Under the pieces are notes generated by a model. That model saw only the letters and a program-made list of their open reading frames with translations, had not been told where the DNA came from and did not search any database. A stretch of DNA of 64,000 nt, taken from positions 1 through 64,000 of the forward strand of contig JAHLWZ010000868.1 of assembly GCA_020536535.1 (NCBI GenBank). Direction: 5' to 3'. Each line of letters begins with the position of its first letter. Within the stretch, counting starts at the first letter, position 1. The translations under genes were made by a program, and so were the position numbers. Source of the stretch: Pelomyxa schiedti. Lineage: Eukaryota > Evosea > Pelobiontida > Pelomyxidae. Below are positions 34,128 through 46,124 of this stretch, one piece after another.

Positions 34128-34191
34128 GTTGTGTCATTGCAACAAATCATAGTGCGCTCAGTTGATTGTTCCACAGGTTTTATCCTCAAAT

Positions 34192-34828
34192 ATGTCTGAA
34201 TGGTTTGATTTATATGACGTGACTACGAACAGGAGAAGAGGCAACAACATACTTGCATTACTTCGTCGTCCAGGTGGAGTGCTTCAGCATTACCCGGATC
34301 AAACAAAATTTTCTTCAAGCTCCTACCTTACAATTAGCTGCAAAACTACGTGGGCACACAAAAACCAAGAACAGTACCCCAGTTTTTCTGAACGAGGTGC
34401 CACTTTTTTTGCACTGTGCGGTGTCCGTAACACATGAGCAGCGGCCTTGTGCCTATCACTCGCAAAATCACTAGCGGCTGTTGTAGTCGTAGTAGTAGTC
34501 GTGGTTGACGATGCAGCGGCCATGAGATGCACTCGTAAAGGGCCGCAGTGGTGACGATGATATTGAGATCACAATGTGTGTGTGGCCGTATAACCGTGGT
34601 CAAGAATATTTAGACCCAGGACACCGACTTGCTGCTGCACGTTCTCGATTGAGAGGTTTTTCCGCAAAGAAAGGGGATTCAGAGTTGCAAGCTGAATGTG
34701 AGGTACTTAGTTTGTTCAAGAGAAGGAGCAAGAGGGTGAGTCCACAATCACCATCAACCGAGATTGTAGATGAAATGTTCGAAGACCAGAACAGGGATTC
34801 TGCCCGCAAATATTCCCCTTCGTGTTAA
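34192..34828 (+). CDS. Hypothetical small protein
   Basis: ATG at 34192 (MSEWFDLYD). A likely 54-nt intron (gtgactacg ... cgtccag) joins it to VECFSITRIKQNFLQAPTLQLAAKLRGHTK, and a second intron of ~160 nt leads to DDIEITMCVWPYNRGQEYLDPGHRLAAARSRLRGF. The C-terminus is charged (FKRRSKRVSPQSPS, EIVDEMFEDQNRD) and ends at TAA 34826-34828. An AATAAA follows at 34836. The middle intron holds a GTAGTC-rich run. I do not recognise the family. Start codons of this gene and the kinesin are 64 bp apart, so they share a divergent promoter. Confidence 0.5.
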
Positions 34829-34835
34829 ACCGAAA

Positions 34836-34841
34836 AATAAA
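34836..34841 (+). promoter_or_regulatory. Poly(A) signal AATAAA
   Basis: Eight bases after the stop codon of the small hypothetical gene, and only 60 bp before the start of the Rab gene. Confidence 0.6.
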
Positions 34842-34900
34842 AATCAGGCATCGTAAGCCGGCTTGCGTGCGGTGTTGGATCTTTCAACGACAGCAAACAA

Positions 34901-36018
34901 ATGTCTGCGGATCTAGAACAACAACAGAGGCTAGCTCTCGAATCTGAGGGATTGTACGGCTCCGTTTTTTTTTCTTTCCCTGTAATGCTAGTACTGTGAG
35001 TTTTTTTTTTGACAAGGTCGTACAGCGACATGGAAATGAAAATATTACTAGTTGGTGATGCTGGAGTTGGGAAAACATCACTACTAACACGTTTTGTGGT
35101 TTGTTTGTGTGTGTTCCCTCAGAAACCTGTAACCACCTTTCAGAGTGATGCATTCTATGATGACACTCTTGGAGATGAATTTAGCTTCGACTTTGTATTT
35201 CCCACCATCTCCAGAATGTATCTTAGTGTTGACATACTCCCTTTAGAAAGTGAAGCCAATTGACTACAAGGGCAAAAAAATAAAGTTGTACATTGTAAGT
35301 TCCCCCTTTTGTACTTTTTTTTTCGTGGCATTCCATTAAATATAAAACAGTGGGACACTGCAGGACAAGAAAGGTAGTTCCAAACGAGTGGGGGTGTGCT
35401 CACCACGTGCTAACTTTTTTTTTTTTTTTTTTTTTTTGGTTCTTCTTCCCTTCATAGATTTAGGACAATTACTAGTTCATGTACTCCTCTTTGACAAAAA
35501 CTGTTTTTTCACCCTCATGTTGCCCTCAGATTACCGTGGAGTACATGGTGTTTTTATAGTATATGCTGTAGATGACGCTGTAAGTAAAACAGGAAGTTTA
35601 TCTTTCTTTTTAATTTCCCTTTCAGCCATCATTCAACAATTTAAAACAATGGATACAAGAAGTCCACCGATATGCACAAAACCCCACTCTGCAGCGTGTT
35701 ATGGTTGGGAATAAAAGTGATATGGACAAGAAAATAGATGAAGAGCGAGGAAAGGTATCTCCCAGTGGAAAAAACCTTGTTTAACCATTTGTAGGCCTTT
35801 GCACAGGCCAATTCAATACCTTTCTATCAGACAAGCGCAAAAACAAACTCTCAAGTCACCGAGGTAACAACACAAAGGATTTTGGTTTCTACTAATTCCC
35901 TTAGGCATTTATGTCCCTTGTTGGGGCGATTGTCAGTGCCGGTGGCAGTGGCTCTGACACAGCTGCGGACTCAGGCCCAAAGATTGATGATGACAAACCC
36001 TGTTGTCTTCTCTCATGA
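34901..36018 (+). CDS. Rab-family small GTPase
   Basis: ATG at 34901 (MSADLEQQQRLALESEG). A first intron (about 34955-35022) joins to YSDMEMKILLVGDAGVGKTSLLTRF. All G motifs are visible across short exons: G1 GDAGVGKTS, Switch I region DDTLGDEFSFDF, G3 WDTAGQERF, G4 GNKSD and G5 TSAK. RGVHGVFIVYAVDD is the Rab signature following Switch II. The C-terminus is KPCCLLS, a dicysteine prenylation motif for geranylgeranylation, so the protein is a membrane-bound vesicle-traffic GTPase. It is closest to the Rab1/Rab8 group, but the Switch I effector sequence is divergent and I do not assign a subfamily. Stop TGA at 36016-36018. Confidence 0.9.
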
Positions 36019-36206
36019 GTGACATACCTTTGTGTAGCTAAGCCTCATGCACCCTTGTTTTCCACTGTAAATTTGGGGTTAGAGCAAACTACTATTTATT
36101 TACTCATACATTGCAGTCGACCATGAGCCTCAGGGCCTGTGTACAATCGATCAAAAAAAAAACTTTTGTTTTTACTGTAACTTCATTTCGGATCTATTAG
36201 CCCCCA

Positions 36207-37690
36207 ATGTCGGCCCCCGCCCTCGACGCACACGTTCCCCAGGTCATAGCCGTAGAAGCCTTCCCACAATTTTCTCCCGCGGTGGACGGCCAACCAACAC
36301 ACACCGCCGAAACTGCGAGAACCACCAGCTCCACTTCGACAAGCAGCCGAACCGAACAAGCTATTTTGAACGCAAATCGCAAGACCGACGAGTACGCCGA
36401 GGAAAGCGAGAGCGAGGACGAGAGCAGAAGCGGGAGCGATAGCGATTACGAGGATGATGACGGGGAGGAACTAGGCCCTGCGGAATCAGCGGATGTGACT
36501 TGTGGGTCCCTTCCTGAGAAGAGGAAAGCCAGTCCGACCCACAATGAGGAAAGCGACGACAGCGACGCAGCCGACGAACGGGACAGCTGCTCTGCCACCA
36601 CACAAGTGACTGGGAGTTGGCACGCGTGCCCCAATTGTGGGAAGATGTTTAACAACACAGAGCACCTGGCGAGGCACATTCTGACTCACACTGGAGAGAA
36701 GCCACACGTTTGCACGGAACCGGGCTGTAAAAAGTCATACCGAACAATAACGCAGCTCAAGAGGCACGTTTTGGGCGCCCACACGAATCCCGAGGACAGA
36801 CCCTTCAAGTGCGACGAGCCGGACTGCAAGAAGGCATTTTCTACGAAGCAACATCTTCTCAGGTCTGTGGGATGGTTGCCTCTGAGATATTCTCACTTCG
36901 GTAAAAAGGCACAAGAAAACACACATGGGCAAAGTTTACACATGCGAAGCCAAGGGATGCACAGAAGCTTTCTCCAAGAAAACTCAGCTTCGCGCGCACA
37001 TGTCCTCGGCACACACCCACCAGGAAAAGAAACCATACAGTTGTCCTACATGCGGCCTTGCATTTCCTTATCCAAATCGCCTCAAAGAGTATGTTCTCCG
37101 TTAGCTTAAATTATACAACTCGGCTTAACATCCCTTCCAGTCATCTCAAGAGCTCCAAGCACCAGGTTATCCTATGTGGCTACCCAGGTTGCACAGAGCA
37201 ATTCTCTACCAAGGGTGCAATGTCAGAGCACCTCCGCACTGCACATTCCAAACCAAAGCGAGAATGCCCCAAGTGCGGAACGTTCGTGGTTGATTTGTAC
37301 TGCCACATGAAGACCCACAATCCTAACCGGAAGATGTTCCCCTGTGCGGACTGTCCTGTCTCCTTCACCAGCCCTGTGAATTTGAAGCGCCACAGGCGAT
37401 CAGTCCACAAAGACCCCGCCGCAGGGCCGGCAAAGCCCTTCGTCTGCACAGTCGAAGGCTGTGGGGCTGCTTACTGCTCCAATCAAGCACTGAAGAACCA
37501 CGGCAAGAGAAACCACTCACCCCCAACAACTACAACTTCCACCACTACAACAACGAGCACACCCAATCAGGGGCCACCAAGGAAACGGTCCAGAGCTGTG
37601 CATGACAGTCTTGTGCAGTCCATCATTGGCACTCTCCCACTCACAGAGAGCCAGACAAACCAAAATGAAGTTACCAACCCTTATGAATAG
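36207..37690 (+). CDS. GTF3A: Transcription factor IIIA, nine C2H2 zinc fingers
   Basis: ATG at 36207 (MSAPALDAHV). An acidic, Ser-rich head of ~140 residues precedes nine C2H2 fingers: CPNC, CTEPGC, CDEPDC, CEAKGC, CPTC, CGYPGC, CPKC, CADC and CTVEGC units. The TGEKP linker appears after finger 1. Nine fingers with mixed CxxC and Cx4C spacing is the plan of TFIIIA. Fingers 3-4 and 5-6 are split by short introns (near 36862-36908 and 37088-37140). TFIIIA binds the internal control region of 5S rRNA genes and the 5S RNA itself, in nucleus and nucleolus. A basic/Thr-rich tail (PPRKRSRAVHDSL) ends at TAG 37690. The long acidic head is atypical. Orthology rests on finger number and spacing. Confidence 0.82.
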
Positions 37691-37773
37691 ACATAATCTT
37701 CTATGGGAAAAAAAAAGTTGTTGGTTGCAAACAAGAATGAAACTTTGAAGTGGGGAATTTTTCTACACTAAAA

Positions 37774-39094
37774 CTACAATTTGGTTTGGGGTTCTTCAGT
37801 ATCCTGCTGTAAAATAGCGTACCCAGTCAAAGTGGCAGGTGCAGCCCCAAAAAGTGACTTTGCTCGTGCTTCAAAAGACTGTGCTCCCGTCCTCACATTC
37901 TTTCTGTTGATTGGTTTGTCTAGGCACAATAAAGATCGGGTGTCAAACCTGAAGGCGATCAAGTACGCAATACTAAGGGCGAGAGGGGTGGTAGTAACAA
38001 GAATGCCATCCAAACTTGCCGTAACAACAGTACCTGGAAAAAAATAACTAAAGGGAGAAATGAAGAGTCGGGGTACCGGAAAGAGCTTGGACGATACCCA
38101 AAATCAACTGCAGTGTCATAACTGCCGCTACAATAATTGGGTAGGCTACCAGAGAGCCGAACAGATCCTTTCTTGCCGAAGCGTTTTGCACAGAGTTTTC
38201 CATTTGATATGTTTTCCTGGCTCGTTCTGATTTCATATGAAAAACATGGTACGTCGTAAAGCAGAGCAGAATGACACTTATACAAACAGGAAGGGTCACG
38301 CAAACCATCTCAAACCTTGAGAAACGGGAACACCTAGTAATATTGGTTTAGTAACCATCGTTATGTATCAGTTGCGTGCCATATCCAATTCTCCAAATCA
38401 GCATAATATTTCCCAACAGCAATTATTACTGCAATTGGGAGGGGCACCACGGTGCATATTATAAGGAAGGTGACCTCGTTGAAAAATCTCCTTTGTCCCC
38501 ACTCCCACTTCAATACAATAGCAAGAAACAGGAACAAACACAAAGCCAGGAGCCACCAGCTAAAAGTATTTTTGTTAGTTCTTTTCCTTGTATTTTTTGA
38601 CTCCAAAAAAAAAAAGAGGGTAACCTGCTGCTCAATATCGACCAGAATTGTGTAATCTCTGTAACAGAGTTCAGAGAAGAGGAGTAAGTTCAGTACTGGA
38701 TAGACCTATTATTGATGAGCAGAATATTTACCAGTAGACCAGCATAATCCGCTCTTCATCTCATCATTCGTCTTCATTACGTGGATGCCTTCAGCAGCCC
38801 AAGCCATTAGGCTGAACGCACGCACTACAGCTGCCCCCCCGAGATACAGAGGCGCTCTGACAACAAACCTCTTCAGCACCACTAGCAAGTAAACAGACAT
38901 GAAGATGATAACTAGCATAATATGTTGTCAGATTTGCAGCACGCAGCAGTTGATGTCGCGTGTAGGAGGACCACCGCCCAAGATGAATTGATTGAAGTAC
39001 TTGTGAATACATTCAATGACCCAAACGCCACATCTACGATGTAATCCGCGTAAAACGAGGCCGGTGGCGCTTCATAAGAACTACTTGTGTTCAT
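37774..39094 (-). CDS. Seven-transmembrane receptor, cAMP-receptor-like
   Basis: ATG at 39094 (MNTSSSYEAPPASFYADY). Exons supply successive hydrophobic segments: MLVIIFMSVYLLVVLKRF, GGAAVVRAFSLMAWAAEG, WWLLALCLFLFLAIVLKWEW, EVTFLIICTVVPLPIAVIIAVG, VTLPVCISVILLCFTTYHVF, LVAYPIIVAAVMTLQLILG, and a last segment LVTTTPLALSIAYLIAF. That gives about seven helices. The cytoplasmic end is RSLLCLDKPIN followed by a short tail to 37774. The layout and the Trp-rich third to fifth helices resemble class E (Dictyostelium cAMP receptor-like) and related protist GPCRs, but no diagnostic ligand motif is visible. I call it a 7TM receptor with moderate confidence and the class with low confidence. Confidence 0.62.
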
Positions 39095-39293
39095 TTTATA
39101 TTAAAAGTATGTTTGTGTTTTTTGTACTTCTTGCTTCAGAGTTACCCGCAAGAGATAACAACGAAGGGAATGTGGGAGCAGGGAAGTGGTGTTGCAGTTT
39201 TTGGCATTAGTTCCCTCCAGCAAAAGTCGAAGTGAGATTTCCGGAACGAACAAAATTGCACCAAAACAAATAAAAAAAAACGGTTGGCAACTC

Positions 39294-40471
39294 ATGAGCA
39301 GCACGAGTATACAGTCGAGTCGGTTGGGCGGTTATTGCTCTGCATCTAACACAACGACTTACACGTCGCGTTTTTCTGGCACTTCATCTTCTTCGCCGAC
39401 GTCTTCGAGCATTGGATCTTCGCCGTCTTTCAACTCTACTTCGCCGGGCCGCGACGCTGGTGTGCACGGCACGATGAATGATTTAGTCTAACATGGACTC
39501 GGTAGAGAAGGCAGATATGTCCCTGCGTTCTGTCACAGAGGAGCGAGATAACTTGAAAAGGAGAGTGCAAGAACTTAGTGAAATGCTAGACAAGAAGAAC
39601 TCCAGGTTTATGGATTTCTTCATTTACAGGGATTGCAGGATTCATTTGCGCAATAAGGATAAATGAACTTGAACAAACCATATTTTCAGCAAAACTGGCT
39701 GAAGAAGAGAACACCAAGAGAATTGTCGAACGCCATCGGCAGGTTTCCCCTCTTGCACGGCGGAAATTATCTAAACTCCATTTGTCAAGGATATTGCCTC
39801 TTTTCAACGTTCTAAGGAAGATGAAATATCAGAAATGAAACGCCATTTCCAACGCCAGGAAGAAGAAGAAAAACGTATTTCTGAGAGAATGAGAGTAAGA
39901 GGAACAGACGCAAAGTGGGTTTTGTTTTGATTGGTTCTACAGGTAGAGGCGGCAAGCAACACCAAATTTGTAGAAGAAAGACTGAACCGGGAGATTTCAA
40001 TTGTTAGGGGTGAGCTTGTCAAGTGTCAAAATGACTTGGCCAATGCCAACAAGAAAATCCTTTCTCTGGAAGAGTCCATTAGACTCCTTGGGGTTAAGCA
40101 TGAAGATGAAATGCGCGTTCTAACAAGGCACAATGAACAGGTACAATTTGTTCCGTTTGCACTCTTCCCTGCACTCACTCTTCGCACAGCGAGACCGAGA
40201 GAAGACTCATGAACTGTCAAACCTGCAAGCGGCTATAATGAAAGCAACTGCGGATCTTAACGCCGCCGAGAGGGCAAGAGAGAAGGCTATTGACGAACTT
40301 CTGGTAGACCTTTTCCCACACTTCCTTTCTTACTCCCAACAGAACCTTCAACACGCCCATGAGTCACTCACAGGAGAGGTTAGTGTTTAAGCTTGTCATG
40401 CTCCTCACTAACACAAAAACAAAAAGCGCAACGATCTTCTTGCTCGTCTGCGCCAGATAGGGCAATCCTAG
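39294..40471 (+). CDS. Coiled-coil protein
   Basis: ATG at 39294 (MSSTSIQSSRLGGYC) opens a ~60-residue Ser/Thr-rich head. After an intron (about 39486-39492) the rest is nearly all helix with heptad pattern: SLRSVTEERDNLKRRVQELSEMLDKKN, EISEMKRHFQRQEEEEKRISERM, NREISIVRGELVKCQNDLANANKKILSLEESIRLL, AAERAREKAIDELL and RNDLLARLRQIGQS. At least five short introns interrupt it. No enzyme or binding domain is visible. Such proteins are often cytoskeletal or centrosomal scaffolds, but nothing here shows which. Stop TAG at 40469-40471. Confidence 0.72.
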
Positions 40472-40785
40472 GAGTTTTTTTTTGTATTCTAAACACCAAT
40501 TATTCTTACCTGCCACAACACCGCAATGTTGTCGTTTTTTAGAGGAGCGAAGGGAAAAAAAACCCTCCTTTCGAGGGGCTTTTTCCCTCTTTTTCAAATC
40601 TCGTTACTGTAAGCTAAAAATACTAACAATTGCGTTTGCGTCACCCGAGTTCTCAGTTGCTGATAATCTGGGAGAATATTTTTTAAATCAAAAATCAAAC
40701 AGGGGGTCGCTGCGCGTGTACCGGTGCCTTTATCGCAATCAGCAGAGTCGCTGAACGACAGCACATTTTTTTACCACCCACAACC
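40472..40785. other. Intergenic, promoter of the eS26 gene
   Basis: AT-rich, with T runs. No coding frame with conserved content. The last ~100 bp should carry the eS26 promoter. Confidence 0.4.
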
Positions 40786-41610
40786 ATGACGAAGAAACGC
40801 AGGAACAACGGCCGAAGCCTCATGAACCGCGGCCACCAGAACATTTGCCGATGCTCAAACTGTGGTCGTTGTGTTGGCAGGGTTCGTTTTTCCTTTCGTT
40901 TTGTGCTTCGCGATAGTTTTTTTTTTGTTTGCGTAGAAGCGCGTTTCCGTTTTTTTTTTTTTTTTCGTTTGGGGCTTTTTTTCCTGTTCGGTTTTGTAAG
41001 TGCTTGGACACTCATTTTGCTTGTTGTTGCGTGTAGGACAAAGCCATTAAGAGGTTTATTGTCCGCAACATTGTGGAGACCGCGGCTATAAAGGATATTG
41101 TTGATTCCAGCGCACTCACCGGTATATTTTTTTACAACGAGTTTTGGGGAACTTATTTGTTGAAGAATACGTACTGCCAAAGATGTACATCAAGATGCAA
41201 TATTGCGTCTCTTGCGCCATTCACTCACACATTGTGCGTGTACGATCCTCCAGCGCCCGCAGAAACAGGTATTTTCCCGGCACTCGTATCTCATTTTTTG
41301 TTACCAATTCACAACAAAACAACTAAAACACCTTGGCAAAACCGCCTTCTTATGCCGGCAACACGTCCCCTAACCCCTTTTCAGGACGCCACCCAAACCC
41401 AAAGTCAGGAAAGAGTCTCGCCCCCGCCCAACCAAGCCACGCGTTCCCGGTGCTGCCCCTGGTGCACCCGGCGCTGCCAACTTTGGCAACAAGCAGCCAG
41501 CGGCCCCAATGATGCCGCTTCTCCCCGGACTCATGCAGCCAATGCAGTCCATCATGACCCCACTTCAGACCATGCAACCAATGCAGCCATTCGTCGCTCA
41601 GAAGTCATAA
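40786..41610 (+). CDS. RPS26: 40S ribosomal protein eS26 with C-terminal extension
   Basis: ATG at 40786. [16 protein letters not shown], then RCSNCGRCV, matches eS26 including the first zinc-ligand CxxC pair. After introns come [55 protein letters not shown] (second CxxC pair) and ARR. The last exon (from about 41385) reads [33 protein letters not shown] and continues with Met/Pro/Gln-rich sequence to QPFVAQKS, ending at TAA 41610. eS26 sits at the mRNA exit channel of the small subunit. The usual family ends shortly after the Pro/Arg region, so ~45 extra residues of Met-Gln-Pro type are unusual. An AATAAA lies at 41637. Confidence 0.93.
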
Positions 41611-41636
41611 CCCCTCTTTCCCTTAGAGAAGAAACA

Positions 41637-41642
41637 AATAAA
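41637..41642 (+). promoter_or_regulatory. Poly(A) signal AATAAA
   Basis: Located 27 nt after the stop codon of the eS26 gene. Confidence 0.6.
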
Positions 41643-41803
41643 AATAACAACATACCAAACGTGTGGCGATTTTCTCTGTTCTTTTTATTACTCCCCTTGT
41701 GATCTTATTTCGTGCTGTCAGTTTTTCCTTCGACGGTCACATCAAGATCAAACTAAAAAAAAAGAAAGGAAAAACAGGGAAAAAAAAAGGTGAAGCGGCG
41801 AAG

Positions 41804-44800
41804 ATGTTTGGCAAAGGGAACACGATCAAGCAGCGGTACCACGTGACGTTCGTGAGCGCCTCGAACGTCGTGCCCAACTCGTCGGATGAGCTGTTTCTGG
41901 TGGCGTGGAAGCGAGGGGCCAAGAAAGAGAACAAGGGGCACACTGCGGCCGCGGCGTCGAAGGGCGGCGTGGTGGAGTGGAACGAGACCATCACCATGAT
42001 GTGCACCTTGGTGAAGCAGGGCGTCATGTACGACGCTAAAAACATCTCGTTCACTATTAAGGAGGTGTGTAGCTGTTTACTTTTTTTTTTTTTTTTTTTT
42101 GTAAAAAAACTCTGTGGAAGCTCGTGGGTGTACGAGGAGTAACTAATTTTGGGAAAAAAAAAAGGAAAAGGGTAAGAAGAGAAGGACATTAGGGAAGACC
42201 ACTTTGGACCTGTCTGAATATGCTGACCTCGCTGGATCTTCCGTTGTAAAGACACTTGCGATTCGCAGGAAAGGGACAAAGAGTTCTATGACACTCACTG
42301 TGAGACACAGAACCAACTCTTATAATTCCTCTCACTGTTTTCGTATCCCTCATCTAGGTTCGATTTTCTTCAGAAAATATGGGACAAGCAACGTACGACA
42401 AGAACTTCTTAAGAAACTAATTGTAATTTCAAAATAGAGGTGACGAACCCACGGAAATTTTACAAGACGACCATGAGAGTGATGATGAAGAAATCGATTT
42501 TGCACATTACGAGGACACCCACGATGCCAAAACCAATGCCGATGTACCGCCATCTGCATCCACACCCCCAACAGTTGATTCACATACAACAACTACAACT
42601 ACAACAACGAGTAGTACTTCAACGCCTTCTCATGGGAGGGCTGGGACGATATTTACCCCTGTTGTAGTTGGTAGGCAAACACCCCAACTTCTTACTTCAT
42701 TCATATAATTTCTTAAAGCTAGCGATGCACCAAGTTCTCCAAAAGACCACAGTAGAAAGCATCACAGTAAGGAGAAAAAGTAATTATTAAATTCAATTTT
42801 CCTCCACTTACTTCCGCAGTACACCAGAGCAACCTGATGTTGTTGTCAAAGAAAGAGACAAAGCTGTACAAAGCCTTCTAGCACTCAGACACATTCAAGG
42901 TAAAGGTGAGTGTAGTCTAACAGTCTTCTTACTGTGAGTCTAAAGAGAGCGCTAATGCAAAACGACCTGATGAGGCACAACTAGCTTGTATTAAAATGAA
43001 AGATGAGCTTGATCGCATATTCAAAGAGGGATTCATGAAAAAAAGGAAACCTGGGGTGCCCTTTCCATCCTTAATTCTTACAATGATTTGTAAACGAATT
43101 TATAAGCTCATTTTAAAGTGAAAAAATCAAACAAAAGGAAATTGTTGCTGCTCCACCAGAACCGGTGTCTGAAGAATCTGGAAGCCTGGATATCAAAATG
43201 AAAGCTGAAGTGAGCAGGCTTACACTAGAACTTCAAGTTGTATCCAATGAAGCTATGGTTCTCCGGCAACAATTGGCAAAACTCAAACGCGAGCAACTTG
43301 TTTCTGGTACTGCTGAGGCATCAACAATTGCCACCGTATCAGATACAGAGCAAGAGCATCTTCGAACAGAAAATGCTCAATTGAAGACACAGCTGGCACG
43401 GATGAAAGAATTAGATGAAAAAGTTGCAGAAGATGACGAAATCATCCAAATCCTACATCAAGAGAGAAATGAACTTAGGCAAAAACTCAAAGCGGCAGCA
43501 TCAGTTGGGACACAGGATTCAAGTCAATCTGGGGCCAAACTGCGTGAAGTAGTAAGACTTGCAGAGCAGGGAGAAGAGGATGCAAAAAACGAATCGGCAA
43601 CTTTACGAAAAAATTTGCAACAAGCACAGCATGATGCAATGGAAAAAGAAGTATCACATAACCAAAAAATGGCGGCACAATTGGCTGTTGAAGCCGATCT
43701 CCGCAAGCAACTGGCCCTTCTAAAGGGAGAAGGGTATTTTCCACATAAGAGTGCCAAATCTGCCAAAGTTGTCTTCTTTCCATTTGTACAACTCTCTTAC
43801 CCATATTCCGTAGGCGGATTCAGATGATGATGAAGATGGTTCAATTGCAGTAACGTTCGTGTCACTTAAACTTCGCTTATTACTTACAGTTACAACATCG
43901 AGTGGACTCTTTATCTCACGAGTTGGACATATGCGATCTGGTTATCAAAGTATTTTATCAAGTTGATACACCCCAAGTCGGAGGGGCAAACAAGCCAAGA
44001 GCGTGTACGGCTTTACTGAACCATATGTGTGATTGGGATTGCTTCGAAACTCCCGATGAGTAAGCTTACTCTTTATTTCTTTCTTGTAAACAAATGTTAA
44101 GGGCACTTTTCAATTCTGTCGTCACTGCCTTGCGGTCAGTTTCTCTTGTAAGTAGTCCTCCTTATTCTCTGAAAAGAGCAATTTTTTTTCCCCTTTTCTG
44201 CCCCTCTTCAGGTGCATACGGGTAACTACCAAATGATGTGTTACTGGCTTTCTACCTCGTGGAATGTTGTGCAAGGTGTTCATCAACATTTGTCGGATAT
44301 GCCAAATTTTTCACAGTTATTCTGGCATTGTAATTGAACTTTTCTAATTTGCATCAGACTCACTGAAACAGAGCGCACATACATAGTCAAGGTTTCAGGT
44401 GGAGAGCCTGAAGATGCTCTCCAAAGATTCATATTCCACTTGCGTCAAGTAATGTTTGACCAATACATGTCCCTTATAAAGACTGTTCAGATGGTAGATA
44501 ACATGAGGGTATATTAAAACTCATTTTTTTACCGTAGGCACTGCAACCCATTCTGGTATCCGCCATTTTACAGCAGGGAACAGCAATTTTACATAAAAAC
44601 CCCGTACTGACAGCGTATCAAATATTTCTACCCATCCGTCAGTACTCAATACACACAGGGATCTAACACCACCGCATCGGAGAAAAGCTTTACGTGCAAT
44701 TGAAGGCGTTTTATGTATTTTAGTGGATTTAGAGAAGGGGGCAAGCAATACACATCTTCCCGCTTCCCTATGCTTCCAGATTTTCTCACAGATAGTCCAT

Positions 44801-45329
44801 TGGATTAATGCGACAATCTTCAACCAACTGCTGTCCAAGCCGGAACTTTGTGCGTACAAAAACCTGTGATTTGGGTCTCTTAGCAAATAACAGGTACATG
44901 TAGCAATGGCTTCCAGATAAGATTGGCTTTATCGGAGTTGGAGGAATTTTTCAAAAGATACTCCACTATTTCCAGAGCTGCGTATGTAGTATGACACACT
45001 GCAGGTGTCTAATCCACTCACAGAGCATTCCTTGAGCATGTGCGCCAGGCTGCCACCCTTCTTGTTCTAGACAAGAGCATACTCCTCGATCCCAAACACA
45101 GCGCTACTGTCTTTGGAGTGCTGAATTCAGCCCAGATATTCCGACTCGTGCAGTTCTTCAAACCGGATAGGTAAACCTGACTTCCGTCATTCAAACACTA
45201 ACCCTTGGCAGCCTCTCACCCAGCCCAGTACCGGAAGCGGTTTTGGACAGAGTTGGCAAAACAGATTCAGCGGCCATGAAATTTGAACTCGACCCCAACG
45301 AGTTCATTATACCTAGAATGGACTCCTAG
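41804..45329 (+). CDS. NT-C2 domain, coiled-coil and dilute-like C-terminal protein
   Basis: ATG at 41804. Residues 1-150 form an NT-type C2 domain as in EEIG1/EHBP1 and plant PMI1 proteins: RYHVTFVSASNVVPNSSDELFLVAWKRG, VVEWNETITMMCTL, and across an intron LGKTTLDLSEYADL. A Thr/Pro-rich linker follows, then a long coiled coil in one exon at about 43140-43815 (MKAEVSRLTLELQVVSNEAMVLRQQL). The C-terminal exons resemble the dilute/DIL fold of myosin V tails: MCYWLSTSWNVVQ, HLRQVMFDQYMSLIKTVQ, and near the end LLVLDKSILLDPKH and QIFRLVQFFKPD. NT-C2 domains bind membranes or actin, and DIL modules bind cargo, so an actin/organelle linker is inferred. Stop TAG at 45327-45329. Confidence 0.72.
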
Positions 45330-45351
45330 TCTACTCTACCGCACCTATATT

Positions 45352-45357
45352 AATAAA
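45352..45357 (+). promoter_or_regulatory. Poly(A) signal AATAAA
   Basis: Lies 22 nt after the stop of the NT-C2 gene and less than 100 bp before the SmD3 start codon. Confidence 0.6.
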
Positions 45358-45449
45358 TCAAAAACTTTGTTTTGAAAATTCCCCCTTTTCTTTCTATCTG
45401 TCTACTGCGCTATCGCTATCGGGCAAAGCAGAAAAAAAAACCAAAGGAG

Positions 45450-46052
45450 ATGAGCGTGGGTGTACCGGTGAAGGTGCTGCACGAAGCAGAGGGTCTCATT
45501 GTGACGGTGGAGTTGAGAACCGGGGAGATGTACAGGGGCAAGTTGGTTGACAGCGAAGACAATATGTGTGATTCACGTTGCGTTTTTTTTTCCCCCCTAT
45601 TTTCCCTTTTTTTTTCTTCTTTTTTTTGCTGTTTAGCGGGTTTGCTAAGTTAATACAGGAACTGCCACATGCAGGTTGAGAACCGTTTCTTTTTATATAT
45701 TTCCTTACTGTGAGGAAAATAACGACAACCAGTCTCATCCACCTCACAGGATGTCACTTATACAGCACGTGATGGGCGGGTCTCCCACTTAGATGCAATT
45801 TTCATCCGAGGCAGCAAAATCCGATTCCTTCTTCTACCCGACATGCTTAAAAATGCACCAATGTTCAAGCGTGCAGACCCCAAGACAAGCAGTGCTCGTG
45901 GCAAAGGATTAGGCCTAGGAAGGGCCCGTGGTGGCATGCGAGGAAGAGGAAGAGGTTAGTGTATCTTCCCTGTTTTTCTCATATTTAAATTGTCACTTTT
46001 AGGGAGAAGGGGTTCTACAACTCCCGGCACGGAGCCGCGTGGAAAGCCGTAA
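45450..46052 (+). CDS. SNRPD3: Small nuclear ribonucleoprotein Sm D3
   Basis: ATG at 45450. [22 protein letters not shown] and [15 protein letters not shown] form the Sm1 motif. A 16-nt exon at 45659-45674 adds NCHMQ, and the next exon gives [39 protein letters not shown], the Sm2 motif of SmD3. The tail is Gly-Arg-rich ([15 protein letters not shown]), as expected for arginine methylation, and ends EPRGKP at TAA 46052. SmD3 is part of the heptameric ring on the Sm site of U1, U2, U4 and U5 snRNAs. Length and motif order are normal. Confidence 0.95.
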
Positions 46053-46124
46053 TTGTGATCTATCTCCCTGTTGTTCTATTGCATTCACCTCCATCACTAC
46101 AGCCAAAGAACAAAACAAAATTTA

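Noticed and set aside
44521-44886. Minus-strand frame of 121 codons inside the NT-C2 gene
   Set aside because: Opposite plus-strand exons and introns that give the conserved C-terminal region; no motif of its own.
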